From Isoperla grammatica (Eukaryota; Arthropoda; Insecta; Plecoptera; Perlodidae), in the NCBI GenBank assembly GCA_945910005.1, contig OX246740.1:6112704-6176703 (forward strand): DNA of 64,000 bases, written 5' to 3'. The position numbers were made by a program, and so were the translations under genes. Every line of letters begins with the position of its first letter. The stretch's first letter is position 1. Positions 23,213-33,478 of this stretch are shown here, piece by piece. Below the pieces are notes generated by a model. The model saw nothing but the letters and a program-made list of their open reading frames with translations. It searched no databases and was not told where the DNA came from.

Positions 23213-25440
23213 GAAACGCGTGCGAGAGAGAAAACTTATAAAAAGTTTTTAAAAAAAGTTTCGAAAGCTCATTCCGTTGAGCTTGACATCTGGTAAAATG
23301 ATGGAATCGCTGTTTCCGCTTCCGAATCGAGATGAGGCCATCTGTAGGCATTGACTGAATGCGAGGCTAGTCGGACAGCGCCGACTATGATGGGGACTTA
23401 TGACTGTGACGTGCTCGGGCCGACGCTAGAGACGTCGGGAGCAGCTTAGGCCGCGCACTAAATTGTGCTTACACTGAAACTCGTTCAGTCGACTCTATTC
23501 TGCGAGGGGTGGACGAGGTCTTTGTTCCCGGCGTGGAAGTGTGAGGCAATCGGACAATCTGTTGCTCGGAAACAGGCAGATTCGCACAGAAATGACTCGG
23601 ATACCGAACACGCTTGCAAAGAGCTGATTGCCCCCACCCCCCGCCACTGCAGCTCTTCATATAATAGTTCCACTGTAACTTGTCTTATGCTGACCTCAGA
23701 TCCTTGGCTACTGGCCCTATCATGCACCATGTTTTAACGAAAATCAGCAGATTGCGTTCTTCCGTGTACATCCGTAAAGGCAGTCTCCATTAGTAGGCCT
23801 ACAGTGCACCAGCCGCACTAGGCCATAAATTGTCACTAATATAGACTAGTTTCAACTTTCAAGTAGTTAGTAGATGGTAAGAACTTATGACTGAAGAAAT
23901 AGCAAATTAAATTTGTACTGTTGGCGTATACTGTACCATTCGTCCCACGTGTTCTCATTCAGAGGCGCGTGGCTAGAGATGACTTATATTGCTCCAGAAG
24001 CCCGAGACATGTCGGAGGGGTAATTGAACCATTGCCTTTCGGGCTCGGCATGTTGTGATATTCCTCATGAGTCATGACCCTACTTAAAAACACGTAATTA
24101 TAGTACCTGTCGCCAAATTTACTTTTAAATTGTTGAAAAGAACACCATAATACATTCCCCCCCCCCTCCTCCCCCTGAACCGGCTGGGAACAGACATTTA
24201 TTGCCCCTCTGTAAATTTCGCAAGAATTGATTTACAGTTGGAAATATTATTCTCGGGTTATAAAATCTTGCCTCGCCGTTGATTTTTTTGTCACATTTTA
24301 TGTCCGTATTGATATAATGATACACATTAATCTATTTTTAGAATATTGGAAGTTGGAACCCACCCTGGTTTGGCGGGGTTGATACCCTCGACATTTTCTT
24401 TAGATTGGAAGGAAGAGAAGAGACAAATTGCTCTTTGATAACTCGTCGTTTAGACGACAAGCAGATAATGGACGAATTACGTTCTATGCTTCATGTGGAA
24501 AGACGCTCCCGTTTATAATCGTTAAGCTATACTGAGTTACATTCACCATGGCAACCATGCTTGCTATGGTTGCCATGGTGAAAACAACCCTTAGTAGCCT
24601 CTGCCTATACCAAATATATAGCACAGTTTCGTAATACCAGGGTCTCGATGCCCCTATGTGCTTCAATGCAGAAAATACGTGCTTTAAATTTATGTAATTT
24701 TTGGAATTTACTTTACCCTGTCACTTGTATAGAAGTAGTTATTTTCTCCTGAAAGGCACACCGAACAGTTGGAGCTTTGGTCACCCAACCATGCAACGGC
24801 GTGCTGCTTAACCTCGGTCGTTCCAATGGGAACCGGTTATTGCACACACGTTGCGGAATGTGTGGTGCACTACATCAAAACTCGATTCAGATGTTTTGTA
24901 TTTTTTTATTTTTATCGCACTCACTTGTGTGTCTGTCGGTTGTCGAACAAGGTTCGAGGCCGCGTCATGGGATTTAGTATAGATCGCGTTAGATCGGTGC
25001 CGGGTGACGAGTGAACGGGTTTGCGCGATCGTTCACTCTTAACTGATAGTGATGGCTGTCTGGCTCATACACGAGAGTTTCAACTGATGGCTATTGAAAC
25101 TGATCGAGTTCGGAAACATGTTCCACCGTGGACGTACGTAATCAACTAAGAACTATAGTGGAATACACTATTATTATCATGCGCCGTTGTGTTGCTTTGT
25201 TATGTGGGTATTCTTTGTATGCAATAAATGGCCAGAGATTTTGTAGGCTTAGAATTGGTCATCAATTAGAGGATGTTATAATTTATTTTTGATTAAATAT
25301 GATTTTGTAAGGTATTTAAATTTTTTATTGAAATGTGGCTTTTAATTATTTAAGGTCAGTAATAATGATGAAATTAGTATAGTAAGTTGTTGATTTTAAT
25401 TGAAACGTTAGGTTACATTAAGGAATTCGGCAATAAAGTC
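23213..25440. other. Non-coding stretch with a perfect 17-bp hairpin
   Basis: No gene is recognised. The 90-codon plus frame and overlapping minus frames around 23465-23737 are mutually antisense and lack family similarity. The region holds a C run near 24157 and the X-box hairpin at 24542-24582. Confidence 0.5.
24542..24582. repeat. Perfect hairpin with RFX/X-box-like arms
   Basis: Arms TTCACCATGGCAACCAT (24542-24558) and its exact complement (24566-24582) flank a 7-nt loop. Each arm holds GTTGCCATGGTGAA, close to the RFX X-box. The right flank, AAAACAACCCTTAG, resembles repeats at about 37885 (minus) and 54903 (plus). Confidence 0.8.
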
Positions 25441-25560
25441 ATTTGTTTGTCTGGAACAATGGCTTCGTGTACGGGATGGTGGCCGCTATGTGTAGGAACT
25501 GCAATACTTCATGTACGGGAATATGGCCGCCAACAATGTCAGTGACGTCACGTGAATATA
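25441..25560 (+). mobile_element. Half copy of the ATTTGTTTGTC MITE
   Basis: ATTTGTTTGTCTGGAACAATGG leads through GTACGGGATGGTGGCCGCT and GGAATATGGCCGCCAACAAT to GTCAGTGACGTCACGTGAAT, matching one full arm of the element at 26355-26618. The opposite arm is missing. Confidence 0.7.
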
Positions 25561-26354
25561 AAGAAATCTATGTACAGAATTGTTGACCTTTTTTTTAATT
25601 AATATACTTGATTTGTAAACGCATCTCTCCGGTCTTGAGGTGACATAATGGTTTCATTGTCAAGCTTATGTTATGTTGTAGTAACTTAAAATCCGTCTCG
25701 ATGTATATATATATATTTTTTTCTAGCTAGTTTACCTGTTGTTTAATGAGATCGTACTGGGATGTTTTCAGGGAAAGCCGAATGAGAGATTGAGCGAACT
25801 TACCGTGTTTTGATAATATCTTGAGAATGCTACCTACATAACATCATGCAGACGCAATATCTGGTTTCGTGAGAGCTAAAAAGTAAACACGCAATATTTT
25901 TATTGTTGTTTGTTTTTTGTAACTAATTAATTAAACATTATTGAATTGTTTAAAAACAAATAAGTGTAACGATTTCAATATTTTAAACTTTTTGAATCCA
26001 GTCTTTCGCTCTTTCGCAATATTATTTATCGTTTTCCGGTTTAAAAATTTCTTACTTCGCACAGTTGTCAGATTTGGACCATTTGATGGGAGGATCTCTA
26101 TTATTCTAAAGTGAAACCTTTCGTTTGCAAACACGCTTTGCAAACCCGTCGGTGCCTTCGACTCGATTGTTTTCCGTAGCTGCAAATTACTTCTCCATGC
26201 AGCGTACAACGTACACCCGCGCTCAGTGCGGTATGATGATAGGATACACCGCCACCTCTAGCGTGCCTTATATGTGTGTCGACGCGAGAGTGCTCGTTCT
26301 CGTGACGTCACAATAGCCGTCTGCTGGAGGCCGAAATATGTGTTACATATTTTG
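25561..26354. other. Non-coding spacer between two copies of one MITE
   Basis: AT-rich. Nothing beyond short random frames was seen. Confidence 0.5.
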
Positions 26355-26618
26355 ATTTGTTTGTCTACAACAGTGACTTGGTGTACGGGATGGTGGCCGC
26401 TGTGTGTAGGAACTGCAATACCTCATGAACGGGAATATGGCCGCCAACAATGTCAGTGAAGATATTATATATATAATATAAAGATATTCTTTATATTCAC
26501 GTGACGTCACTGACATTGTTGGCGGCCATATTTCCGTACATGAGGTATTGCAGTTCCTACACACAGCGGCCATCATCCCGTAGGGCCTACACCAAGTCAT
26601 TGTTGTAGACAAACAAAT
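26355..26618. mobile_element. 264-bp MITE with ~110-bp inverted repeats
   Basis: The left arm starts ATTTGTTTGTCTACAACA and the right arm ends with its complement at 26618. Both contain the GGTGGCCGCT and GGCCGCCAACAATGTCAGTGA blocks. The loop is AT-rich (about 26462-26490), and GACGTCAC (CRE-like) lies at the arm/loop junction on the right. It has no coding capacity. Confidence 0.8.
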
Positions 26619-27865
26619 GACTGTATTGCATAACAAGATGATTATGGTTACCATGTCATATGTACCTCAGTATAAAGTTACCATGAGGTTGGAGAACAGT
26701 TGTTAACACAAACGCCATCTTAACAATATACAATAATGAATTTGCTTGATCGAAAATAAATAAACATACCCGAAGTATTGAATGTACCCTAGTGTGTACG
26801 AAGAAAACAATAGAGAAGATGTACATAGGTTATATGAAACTAACCCCACCGGGACTCAAACCCTGGTCTCCCACTTGCTAAGAGGGCGTCGTGATCACCA
26901 ACAAATATACAAATTAATATCATACTATCTAATACAATACACACTTTTAAAATACAAGTTGAAATGTTGTTGTGGCATTCTTTTTGAATCAGATATTGTA
27001 TCTTTGCCTAACTCTAAACAATACATATAACCGTAATTGTGATTTGAGATTACAAGTTTGCTCGACTAAAGACGTTTTGTTATCTAACTATAATTTATTG
27101 AATAATAGGCTACATAATATAAAATGTATTATTATATGAGTACAATTGCAAGTTATTTATTCTTGGAGATATGTTCGCACTTTCATGCACCCCATTGCAG
27201 TCTGGTACTGACAGTACAGACTACAGAGGCGCCGCGTAATTGTAATGTATGTTTCACACACGGTGCATTTACAACCGTATCCACATCCACATAGTAGCTT
27301 GAGTTAGTTTCAGCTAGTGTGACGGTGCTAATACGAATACACACTACTAATTTGCTTGTCATATTATCTCGATTGTCATCTTTCACCTAGAACTGGGTCG
27401 GAGACATTCGCGCAATTCCCTTATCGTATTCCAACTGGAGCGGGAGCAAGTAGATCATATTCATATCATATCGTCTCTAGGAAACATGGTACAATTGCTT
27501 ATAGCCCATCGTGGTCTAACAATATTCTTTCTAGTCCGTGCATAAGAATATTATTGCACCATTGTCGGAGCCAGTCTTGTTTTGTGGTACATAGAGGCAC
27601 CGACTGAGACCCCCATCCTTTACCGACGACTATTTCTATTTTCTTCGTCCAGAAGTCGATATTATAAATAGTAATATTCCAGGATTTGCACTATTGCCAA
27701 TTCAAGAAAGAGGAAAAACTGACCGAGCTTTGGTTATGGCGTGTTTTGACCTTCCAGGATGTGGATTTGATACCGGAGTCAATAGCTACTTTCATACATC
27801 AGTTGTACTGCTGTTTCAACAACAATCAAAAGAGTGTCGGCTAAGACAAAGTTTTAGCTGAGACT
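26619..27865. other. Non-coding stretch with a SINE fragment
   Basis: No coding exon is supported. It includes the tRNA-like fragment at 26841-26900 and ends at the start of the 71-bp minisatellite. Confidence 0.5.
26841..26900 (-). mobile_element. tRNA-like SINE fragment (3' half)
   Basis: The minus strand reads GGGAGACCAGGGTTTGAGTCC then CGGTGGGGTTA: an anticodon-arm/T-arm-like segment with a good B box. The 5' half is not convincing, so it is a SINE or tRNA relic. Confidence 0.5.
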
Positions 27866-30777
27866 GAGAGGAGAGGATTTAGGTTCGAACCAGTGTTATG
27901 TCACCGTGAACGTGCTGTATGTAGGGTTTAGGGGGCGAGAGGATAGGGTTTAGGTTCGAACCAGTGTTATGTTACAGTGAACGTGCTGTATGTAGGGTTT
28001 AGGGGGGAGAGGAGAGGGTTTAGGTTCGAACCAGTGTTATGTTACCGTGAACGTGCTGTATGAAGGGTTTAGGGGGTAGAGGAGACGGTTTAGGTTCGAA
28101 CCAGTGTTATGTTACCGTGAACGTGCTGTATATGCAGGGTTTAGGGGGCGAGAGGAGAGGATTTAGGTTCGAACCAGTGTTATATGTTACCGTGAACGTG
28201 CTGTATGTAGGGTTTAGGGGATAGAGGAGACTGTTTTGGTTCGAACCAGTGTTGTATGTTACCGTGAACAATGCAGGGTTTAGGGGGCGAGAGGAGAGGG
28301 TTTAGGTTCGAACCAGTGTTATGTTACCGTGAACGCGCTGTATGTAGGGTTTAGGGGGTAGAGGAGACGGTTTAGGTTCGAACCAGTGTTATGTTACCGT
28401 GAACGTGCTGTATATGCAGGGTTTAGGGGGCGAGAGGAGAGGATTTAGGTTCGAACCAGTGTTATATGTTACCGTGAACGTGCTGTATGTAGGGTTTAGG
28501 GGATAGAGGAGACTGTTTTGGTTCGAACCAGTGTTGTATGTTACCGTGAACAATGCAGGGTTTAGGGGGCGAGAGGAGAGGGTTTAGGTTCGAACCAGTG
28601 TTATGTTACCGTGAACGCGCTGTATGTAGGGTTTAGAGGGGAGAGGAGAGGGTTCAGGTTCGAACCAGTGTTATGTTACCGTGAACGCGCTGTATGTAGG
28701 GTTTAGAGGGGAGAGGAGAGGGTTCAGGTTCGAACCAGTGTTATGTTACCGTGAACGTGCTGTATGCAGGGTTTAGGGGGCGAGAGGAGAGTGTTTAGGT
28801 TCGAACCAGTGTTATGTTACCGTGAACGTGCTGTATGTAGGGTTTAGGGGGCGAGAGGAGAGTGTTTAGGTTCGAACCAGTGTTATGTTACCGTGAACGT
28901 GCTGTATGTAGGGTTTAGGGGGCGAGAGGAGAGTGTTTAGGTTCGAACCAGTGTTATGTTACCGTGAACGTGCTGTATGCAGGGTTTAGGGGGCGAGAGG
29001 AGAGGGTATAGGTTCGAACCAGTGTTATGTTACCGTGAACGTGCTGTATGTAGGGTTTAGGGGTCGAGAGGAGAGGGGTTAGGTTCGAACCAGTGTTATG
29101 TTACCGTGAACGTGCTGTATGTAGGGTTTAGGGGGCGAGAGGAGAGGGTTTTGGTTCGAACCAGTGTTATATGTTACAGTGAACGCGCTGTATGCAGGGT
29201 TTAGGGGGCGAGAGGAGAGGGTTTTGGTTCGAACCAGTGTTATATGTTACAGTGAACGTGCTGTATGTAGAGTTTAGGGGGCGAGAGGAGAGGGTTTAGG
29301 TTCGAACCAGTGTTATGTTACCGTGAACGTGCTGTATGTAGGGTTTAGGGGGCGAGAGGAGAGGGTTTTGGTTCGAACCAGTGTTATATGTTACAGTGAA
29401 CGTGCTGTATGTAGAGTTTAGGGGGCGAGAGGAGAGGGTTTAGGTTCGAACCAGTGTTATGTTACCGTGAACGTGCTGTATGTAGGGTTTAGGGGGCGAG
29501 AGGAGAGGGTTTAGGTTCGAACCAGTGTTATGTTACCGTGAACGTGCTGTATGTAGGGTTTAGGGGGCGAGAGGAGAGGATTTTGGTTCGAACCAGTGTT
29601 ATGTTACCGTGAACGTGCTGTATGTGGTTTAGGGGCGAGAGGAGAGGGTTTTGGCTCGAACCAGTGTTATGTTACCGTGAACGTGCTGTATGTATGGTTT
29701 AGGGGGCGAGAGGAGAGGGTTTAGGTTCGAACCAGTGTTATGTTACCGTGAACGTGCTGTATGTATGGTTTAGGGGGCGAGAGGAGAGGGTTTAGGTTCG
29801 AACCAGTGTTATGTTACCGTGAACGTGCTGTATGTATGGTTTAGGGGGCGAGAGGAGAGGGTTTAGGTTCGAACCAGTGTTATGTTACCGTGAACGTGCT
29901 GTATGTATGGTTTAGGGGGCGAGAGGAGAGGGTTTAGGTTTGAACCAGTGTTATGTTACCGTGAACGCGCTGTATGCAGGGTTTAGGGGGCGAGAGGAGA
30001 GGGTTTAGGTTTGAACCAGTGTTATGTTACCGTGAACGTGCTGTATGTAGGGTTTAGGGGATAGAGGAGACTGTTTTGGTTCGAACCAGTGTTATATGTT
30101 ACCGTGAACGTGCTGTATGCAGGGTTTAGGGGGCGAGAGGAGAGGGTTTAGGTTTGAACCAGTGTTATGTTACCGTGAACGTGCTGTATGTAGGGTTTAG
30201 GGGATAGAGGAGACTGTTTTGGTTCGAACCAGTGTTATATGTTACCGTGAACGTGCTGTATGCAGGGTTTAGGGGGCGAGAGGAGAGGGTTTAGGTTTGA
30301 ACCAGTGTTATGTTACCGTGAACGTGCTGTATGTAGGGTTTAGGGGATAGAGGAGAGGGTTTAGGTTCGAACCAGTGTTATGTTACCGTGAACGCGCTGT
30401 ATGCAGGGTTTAGGGGGCGAGAGGAGAGGGTTTAGGTTCGAACCAGTGTTATGTTACCGTGAACGTGCTGTATGCAGGGTTTAGGGGGCGAGAGGAGAGG
30501 GTTTAGGTTCGAACCAGTGTTATGTTACCGTGAACGTGCTGTATGTAGGGTCTAGGGGGCGAGAGGAGAGGGTTTAGGTTCGAACCAGTGTTATGTTACC
30601 GTGAACGTGCTGTATGTAGGGTCTAGGGGGCGAGAGGAGAGGGTTTAGGTTCGAACCAGTGTTATGTTACAGTGAACGTGCTGTATGTAGGGTTTAGGGG
30701 GCGAGAGGAGACACCAGTGTTATGTTACCGTGAACGTGCTGTATGCAGGGTTTAGGGGGCGAGAGGAGAGGGTTTAG
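27866..30777 (+). repeat. 71-bp minisatellite, about 41 units, B-box and G-rich motif per unit
   Basis: The unit is about 71 bp: GTTTAGGTTCGAACCAGTG, TTATGTTACCGTGAACGTG, CTGTATGTAGGGTTTAGGG then GGCGAGAGGAGAGG. Period was measured from tcgaacc at 28801 and 28872. Variants include TATATGTTAC, ATAGAGGAGACTGTTTT and a CGCGCTG form. A four-unit block of about 281 bp around 28130-28410 repeats immediately at 28411-28690, so there is higher-order structure. Each unit has a palindromic GGTTCGAACC matching the polymerase III B box, plus G runs able to form a quadruplex. Many in-frame stops make coding impossible. Confidence 0.95.
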
Positions 30778-31562
30778 TTCCAGGATGCGCCGCGAACGTC
30801 TGCGTCAGTTTCGCGTACTTGACCATTCTCTCGGCGTCGGTGTGGCGTCGTATCCGATCGATTCACGGCTGGCGTCGACTGTTACATCGACGTCAGGCGT
30901 CGACCGTCGGTCGGTACGCCAGTTAGCGTAGCGGCGTGTACCGAGTAGGTAGGCTATACGCGCGTCGTCAACAATAACACACACGCTTCGCTCACTTCTT
31001 GCGTGGCTACTTTCACGACGACTACACAAGTAACCAACAATCAACAAACCCTTCCAACACTTTGTGAACTGTGTATATATATATATCAACGCTTCTGTGA
31101 ATCCATGTTGTCACTTCTTAAACAAGTTTCTGGTACGGATATGATATTGTATTGATCGCTGTCTGTCTATACAGTACGTGGTTTTAGAGTTTCCCGCAAT
31201 CTCCTTAGGGAGAGGTAGTGCCATTTTTCAATATTCGTACTCAAATTCTATTCGCGATCTAAATAAAAAATCTACTCAGTGTTGTTTTCTGTATTCCGTA
31301 GACGCTCAAGTATATTCCGTGTGTCACATAATAATAATAATACCTCCGCCGCTCTCTTACGCAATAGCGTGGGAAACTCTGCTACGAGGAACAACACAAA
31401 TACTCCAGAAGACGCCGAAATATCCAACAGACAGGACGCGAGACTCCGCCCGCAGAGAACACACCATCACGTGAAACTAAATACGAGTTCGTCGCGTTCC
31501 TCTTTGCCCGGTCGTTGTGAGATGTGTGATACCTGCACCGACATAAGAATCAACCAGGACCC
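30778..31562 (+). promoter_or_regulatory. CpG-dense segment and 5' leader upstream of a start exon
   Basis: About 30785-30990 is unusually dense in CG dinucleotides (GGCGTCG, TCGACGTCAGGCGTCGACCG), unlike the flanking minisatellite. A TATATATATATAT run lies at about 31073-31086. A T-rich tract ending TTCCGTAG (31301) could be a splice acceptor opening an exon 31302-31654; alternatively transcription starts in this segment. Promoter function is inferred from position ahead of the exon at 31563. Confidence 0.35.
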
Positions 31563-31654
31563 ATGTCGTACTACAACAACAACAGCAACTGCGTGGTGCT
31601 GTCTGGCGTGAACTGTTACACAAGCATGTCAAAGACCATTAACGCATATCGCGT
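31563..31654 (+). CDS. Putative start exon, begins MSYYNNNSNC (unknown protein)
   Basis: ATG at 31563 opens 30 codons (MSYYNNNSNC, then VVLSGVNCYT, then SMSKTINAYR) plus two bases, followed by a perfect donor, GT|GTAAGTACC (GT at 31655). Reading through the donor would hit a TAA within one codon, which supports real splicing. The Asn-rich, Tyr/Cys-containing N-terminus has no signal peptide or domain I recognise. It ends in phase 2, the same phase as the MEDRHS exon at 937-956, so both could join one common downstream exon as alternative first exons. It may equally start an independent gene. Confidence 0.5.
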
Positions 31655-32148
31655 GTAAGTACCACCACCTATCTTGTTGTTTTGTATAGAAACCCTTTTC
31701 GTGTTTGACGTTTTGTTTGTTGTCGAGTGAGGAATCAAATTTGTGCTCGATATCGCATGTTACGAGCGTAGTTTCCCCGCTAGGTTGGCTGCAGTGTGTA
31801 TGTAATGCACACCCCAAGGAGTGGGTGTATCCACTATGCAGCTTGCTATAAGAAGCAACCGTGGTTAGGCCCGTTTTATCGCAATGCGTATTTCCTAGGC
31901 TGGAAGATCCAGCGCACATTGTGATGGAATAAGAAAAATGCTTTGCAACAAACCCGTGTATAAATAATCGATCGTTGCGGTGCCGAGCGGTCTGAGGTCG
32001 AACTTTTGGTCTAGACTCGATCCAGCCGTCTGTCTGTCTGTCTGATCTTCATCATGGTTTATCCCCCCGACTCACGCGACTGTATTTATGAGTACAACAG
32101 TTTAGACAACCTCAAGTCTCGCCGTCGTGTAATTGCATGGTTGTATTG
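31655..32148. other. Intron-like sequence with a tRNA-derived fragment
   Basis: It follows the GTAAGT donor. Apart from the tRNA-like fragment at 31974-32028 and a short CTGT run (about 32028-32044), nothing is recognised. Confidence 0.45.
31974..32028 (+). mobile_element. tRNA-Leu/Ser-like SINE fragment
   Basis: GTTGCGGTGCCGAGCGGTCT followed by GAGGTCG resembles the 5' D-arm region of long-variable-arm tRNAs (GGCCGAGCGGTCTAAGGCG in family members). A weak B box, ACTCGATCC, follows. Acceptor stem and variable arm do not fold, so it is not a functional tRNA gene. Confidence 0.4.
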
Positions 32149-32394
32149 TATACTAAGTCTCGCGGCAACCTTACTGATGAATACGTCACAGACGAGTGAT
32201 TCGTGGCCAATCAGCGATCAGTGTATAAATTGGGACTGTGTGTTTGGCCACTCACCGCTCGCTCGTCTTATGACGAAAGCATCTGTAAGGCAAGGTCTGC
32301 TTGATCTCCGCCTAGCGGAGGCTCGTCGAATACCCTCCGCTAGGCGGAGATCAAGTAGACATTGTCTGTTAAGATGGTTTCGGGACAAGTATAC
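32149..32394. mobile_element. MITE, CTTGTCCCGAAAC family (copy 2), carrying a nested hairpin insertion
   Basis: Outer ends near GTATACTAAGTCTCGCGG and CGGGACAAGTATAC, and the core CGTCACAGACGAGTGATTCG with GGCCAATCAGCGATC, match the copy at 39485-39641. Relative to that copy, about 84 bp (32291-32374) is inserted between GAAAGC…AAGG and GGTTTCGGGACAAGTA. An open frame at 32054-32401 runs through the element and is therefore not trusted as a gene. Confidence 0.65.
32291..32364. repeat. Long hairpin (31-bp stem, 12-nt loop) nested in a MITE
   Basis: Arms 32291-32321 and 32334-32364 pair along their length with one mismatch and one G-U wobble when read as plus-strand RNA. The loop is CTCGTCGAATAC. 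The inner stem contains CTCCGCCTAGCGGAGG. The size resembles an animal pre-microRNA, but its presence as an insertion in a MITE favours a tiny transposon. Confidence 0.8.
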
Positions 32395-32822
32395 TCGATG
32401 ATATCATTTATTGTCTATTCTATTTACAATCCAATCTATTTTCGTGCACTCAAACAAGGAGATTTAAGGACATAGTTCAGTTTCGACGCCCCCCCCCCTC
32501 TACCCCCGTGTCCTCGCATTAAAATTAATGCTGTGACGAATGCGATTCAACCGAAACGCGGAATTAAAAGCCATTTCACTGTTGCGACACTTTGGACGGC
32601 AGCTAATTACGAGCGACGAGTTGAAAATGCGTAGTCTGCACTTCGCGTGGCGAATTTCGGAAATCTGTGACGACGACAACGAAGGCGCCGACCTTCCCCT
32701 TGCTTGGAGCGGGTCCAGTGTGCTGGCAGTGCCCGGGTACCCGAGTCTGTGTTGGTCGGACAGGAGGGGAGCTGCAGTTTACTCGGTGTATCTTGTACAC
32801 GTCTCTTAACAGGGAAGGATAC
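32395..32822. other. Non-coding stretch with one protein-like but unassigned frame
   Basis: The plus-strand frame 32540-32809 (89 codons, MRFNRNAELK start) has balanced amino-acid composition, but an overlapping minus frame is equally open and no domain or splice signal supports it. A C run lies near 32488. Confidence 0.4.
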
Positions 32823-33172
32823 ACCTACGTCAAAAACCGCAACAAATTTTCATTTTTAATTTATATCACAAGAATGGGCTTCGAAATCAAAAATCTTAAT
32901 CAACAGCGCACTGTGGTTTAGTAAGCCCTACACATTGAATGCGCTAAGTCGTGACTTATATTATAATCAGTATGTTTTTTTATAAATAATTAATTGTATT
33001 ACTAATCATCGAATTATAATCAAAATACTACGCTAATAGTTATAATATTTTATTTAATCTGTAGGGCTTACCAAAGCAAAGTTCGCTGCTGATTTAGATT
33101 TTCGGTTTCTTGTTGCAATCTTGAGATATTATTTAATAATGAACATTTTCTGCGGTTTTTGACGTAGAGACT
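32823..33172. mobile_element. Degenerate inverted-repeat element (MITE-like)
   Basis: CTACGTCAAAAACCGCAACA near 32825 is mirrored by GCGGTTTTTGACGTAG near 33150. Further in, TAGTAAGCCCTACA (about 32919) is mirrored by TGTAGGGCTTACC (about 33060). The arms are roughly 100 bp and imperfect, around an AT-rich centre. No coding capacity. Confidence 0.65.
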
Positions 33173-33230
33173 ACCCTTTGCCCTTAATTCCTTCCGAGTA
33201 TTGATTCATTGCAAGGAAACGAACCCTGTG

Positions 33231-33478
33231 GGGGGTGGATAACTTACAGGTTAGTCAAGTGCGGCCGGACGAGGTGTCAAGAAGCCTTACAGTGTAATGT
33301 TATAGTGTGCATATAGTCTGGCTAGTGCTAAGAGATGCTGTGATTGCAAGGAGGGCTAGTGTGACGGTGGGGGTGGATAACTTACAGGTTAGTCAAGTGT
33401 GGCCGGACGAGGTGTCAAGAAGCCTTACAGTGTAATGTTATAGTGTGCATATAGTCTGGCCAGTGCTAAGAAGTGAGG
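33231..33478. repeat. 138-bp tandem duplication
   Basis: GGGGGTGGATAACTTACAGG recurs at 33231 and 33369, followed by nearly identical sequence through CATATAGTCTGGC-AGTGCTAAGA. The second copy is shorter at its 3' end. Confidence 0.85.

Noticed and set aside
27866..30777. CRISPR-like array or interstitial telomere (TTTAGGG words)
   Set aside because: Units are contiguous without unique spacers and show eukaryotic minisatellite variation. GGGTTTAGGG occurs once per 71-bp unit and never in tandem, so it is not telomeric.
31974..32028. Functional tRNA-Leu/Ser gene
   Set aside because: D-arm similarity only; the acceptor stem, anticodon arm and variable arm do not form.
32291..32364. Calling the hairpin a microRNA gene
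   Set aside because: It is an insertion within a transposable element, nearly perfectly paired and without a recognised mature sequence. Small-RNA data are needed before naming it.
32054..32401. 115-codon ORF (MVYPPDSRDC…) as a gene
   Set aside because: Most of it runs through a MITE and its nested hairpin. The upstream 25 codons look protein-like, but there is no good donor and a tRNA-like repeat lies just before.
32540..32809. 89-codon ORF (MRFNRNAELK…) as a gene
   Set aside because: Composition is plausible, but no domain, splice signal or family is seen, and the opposite strand is also open.
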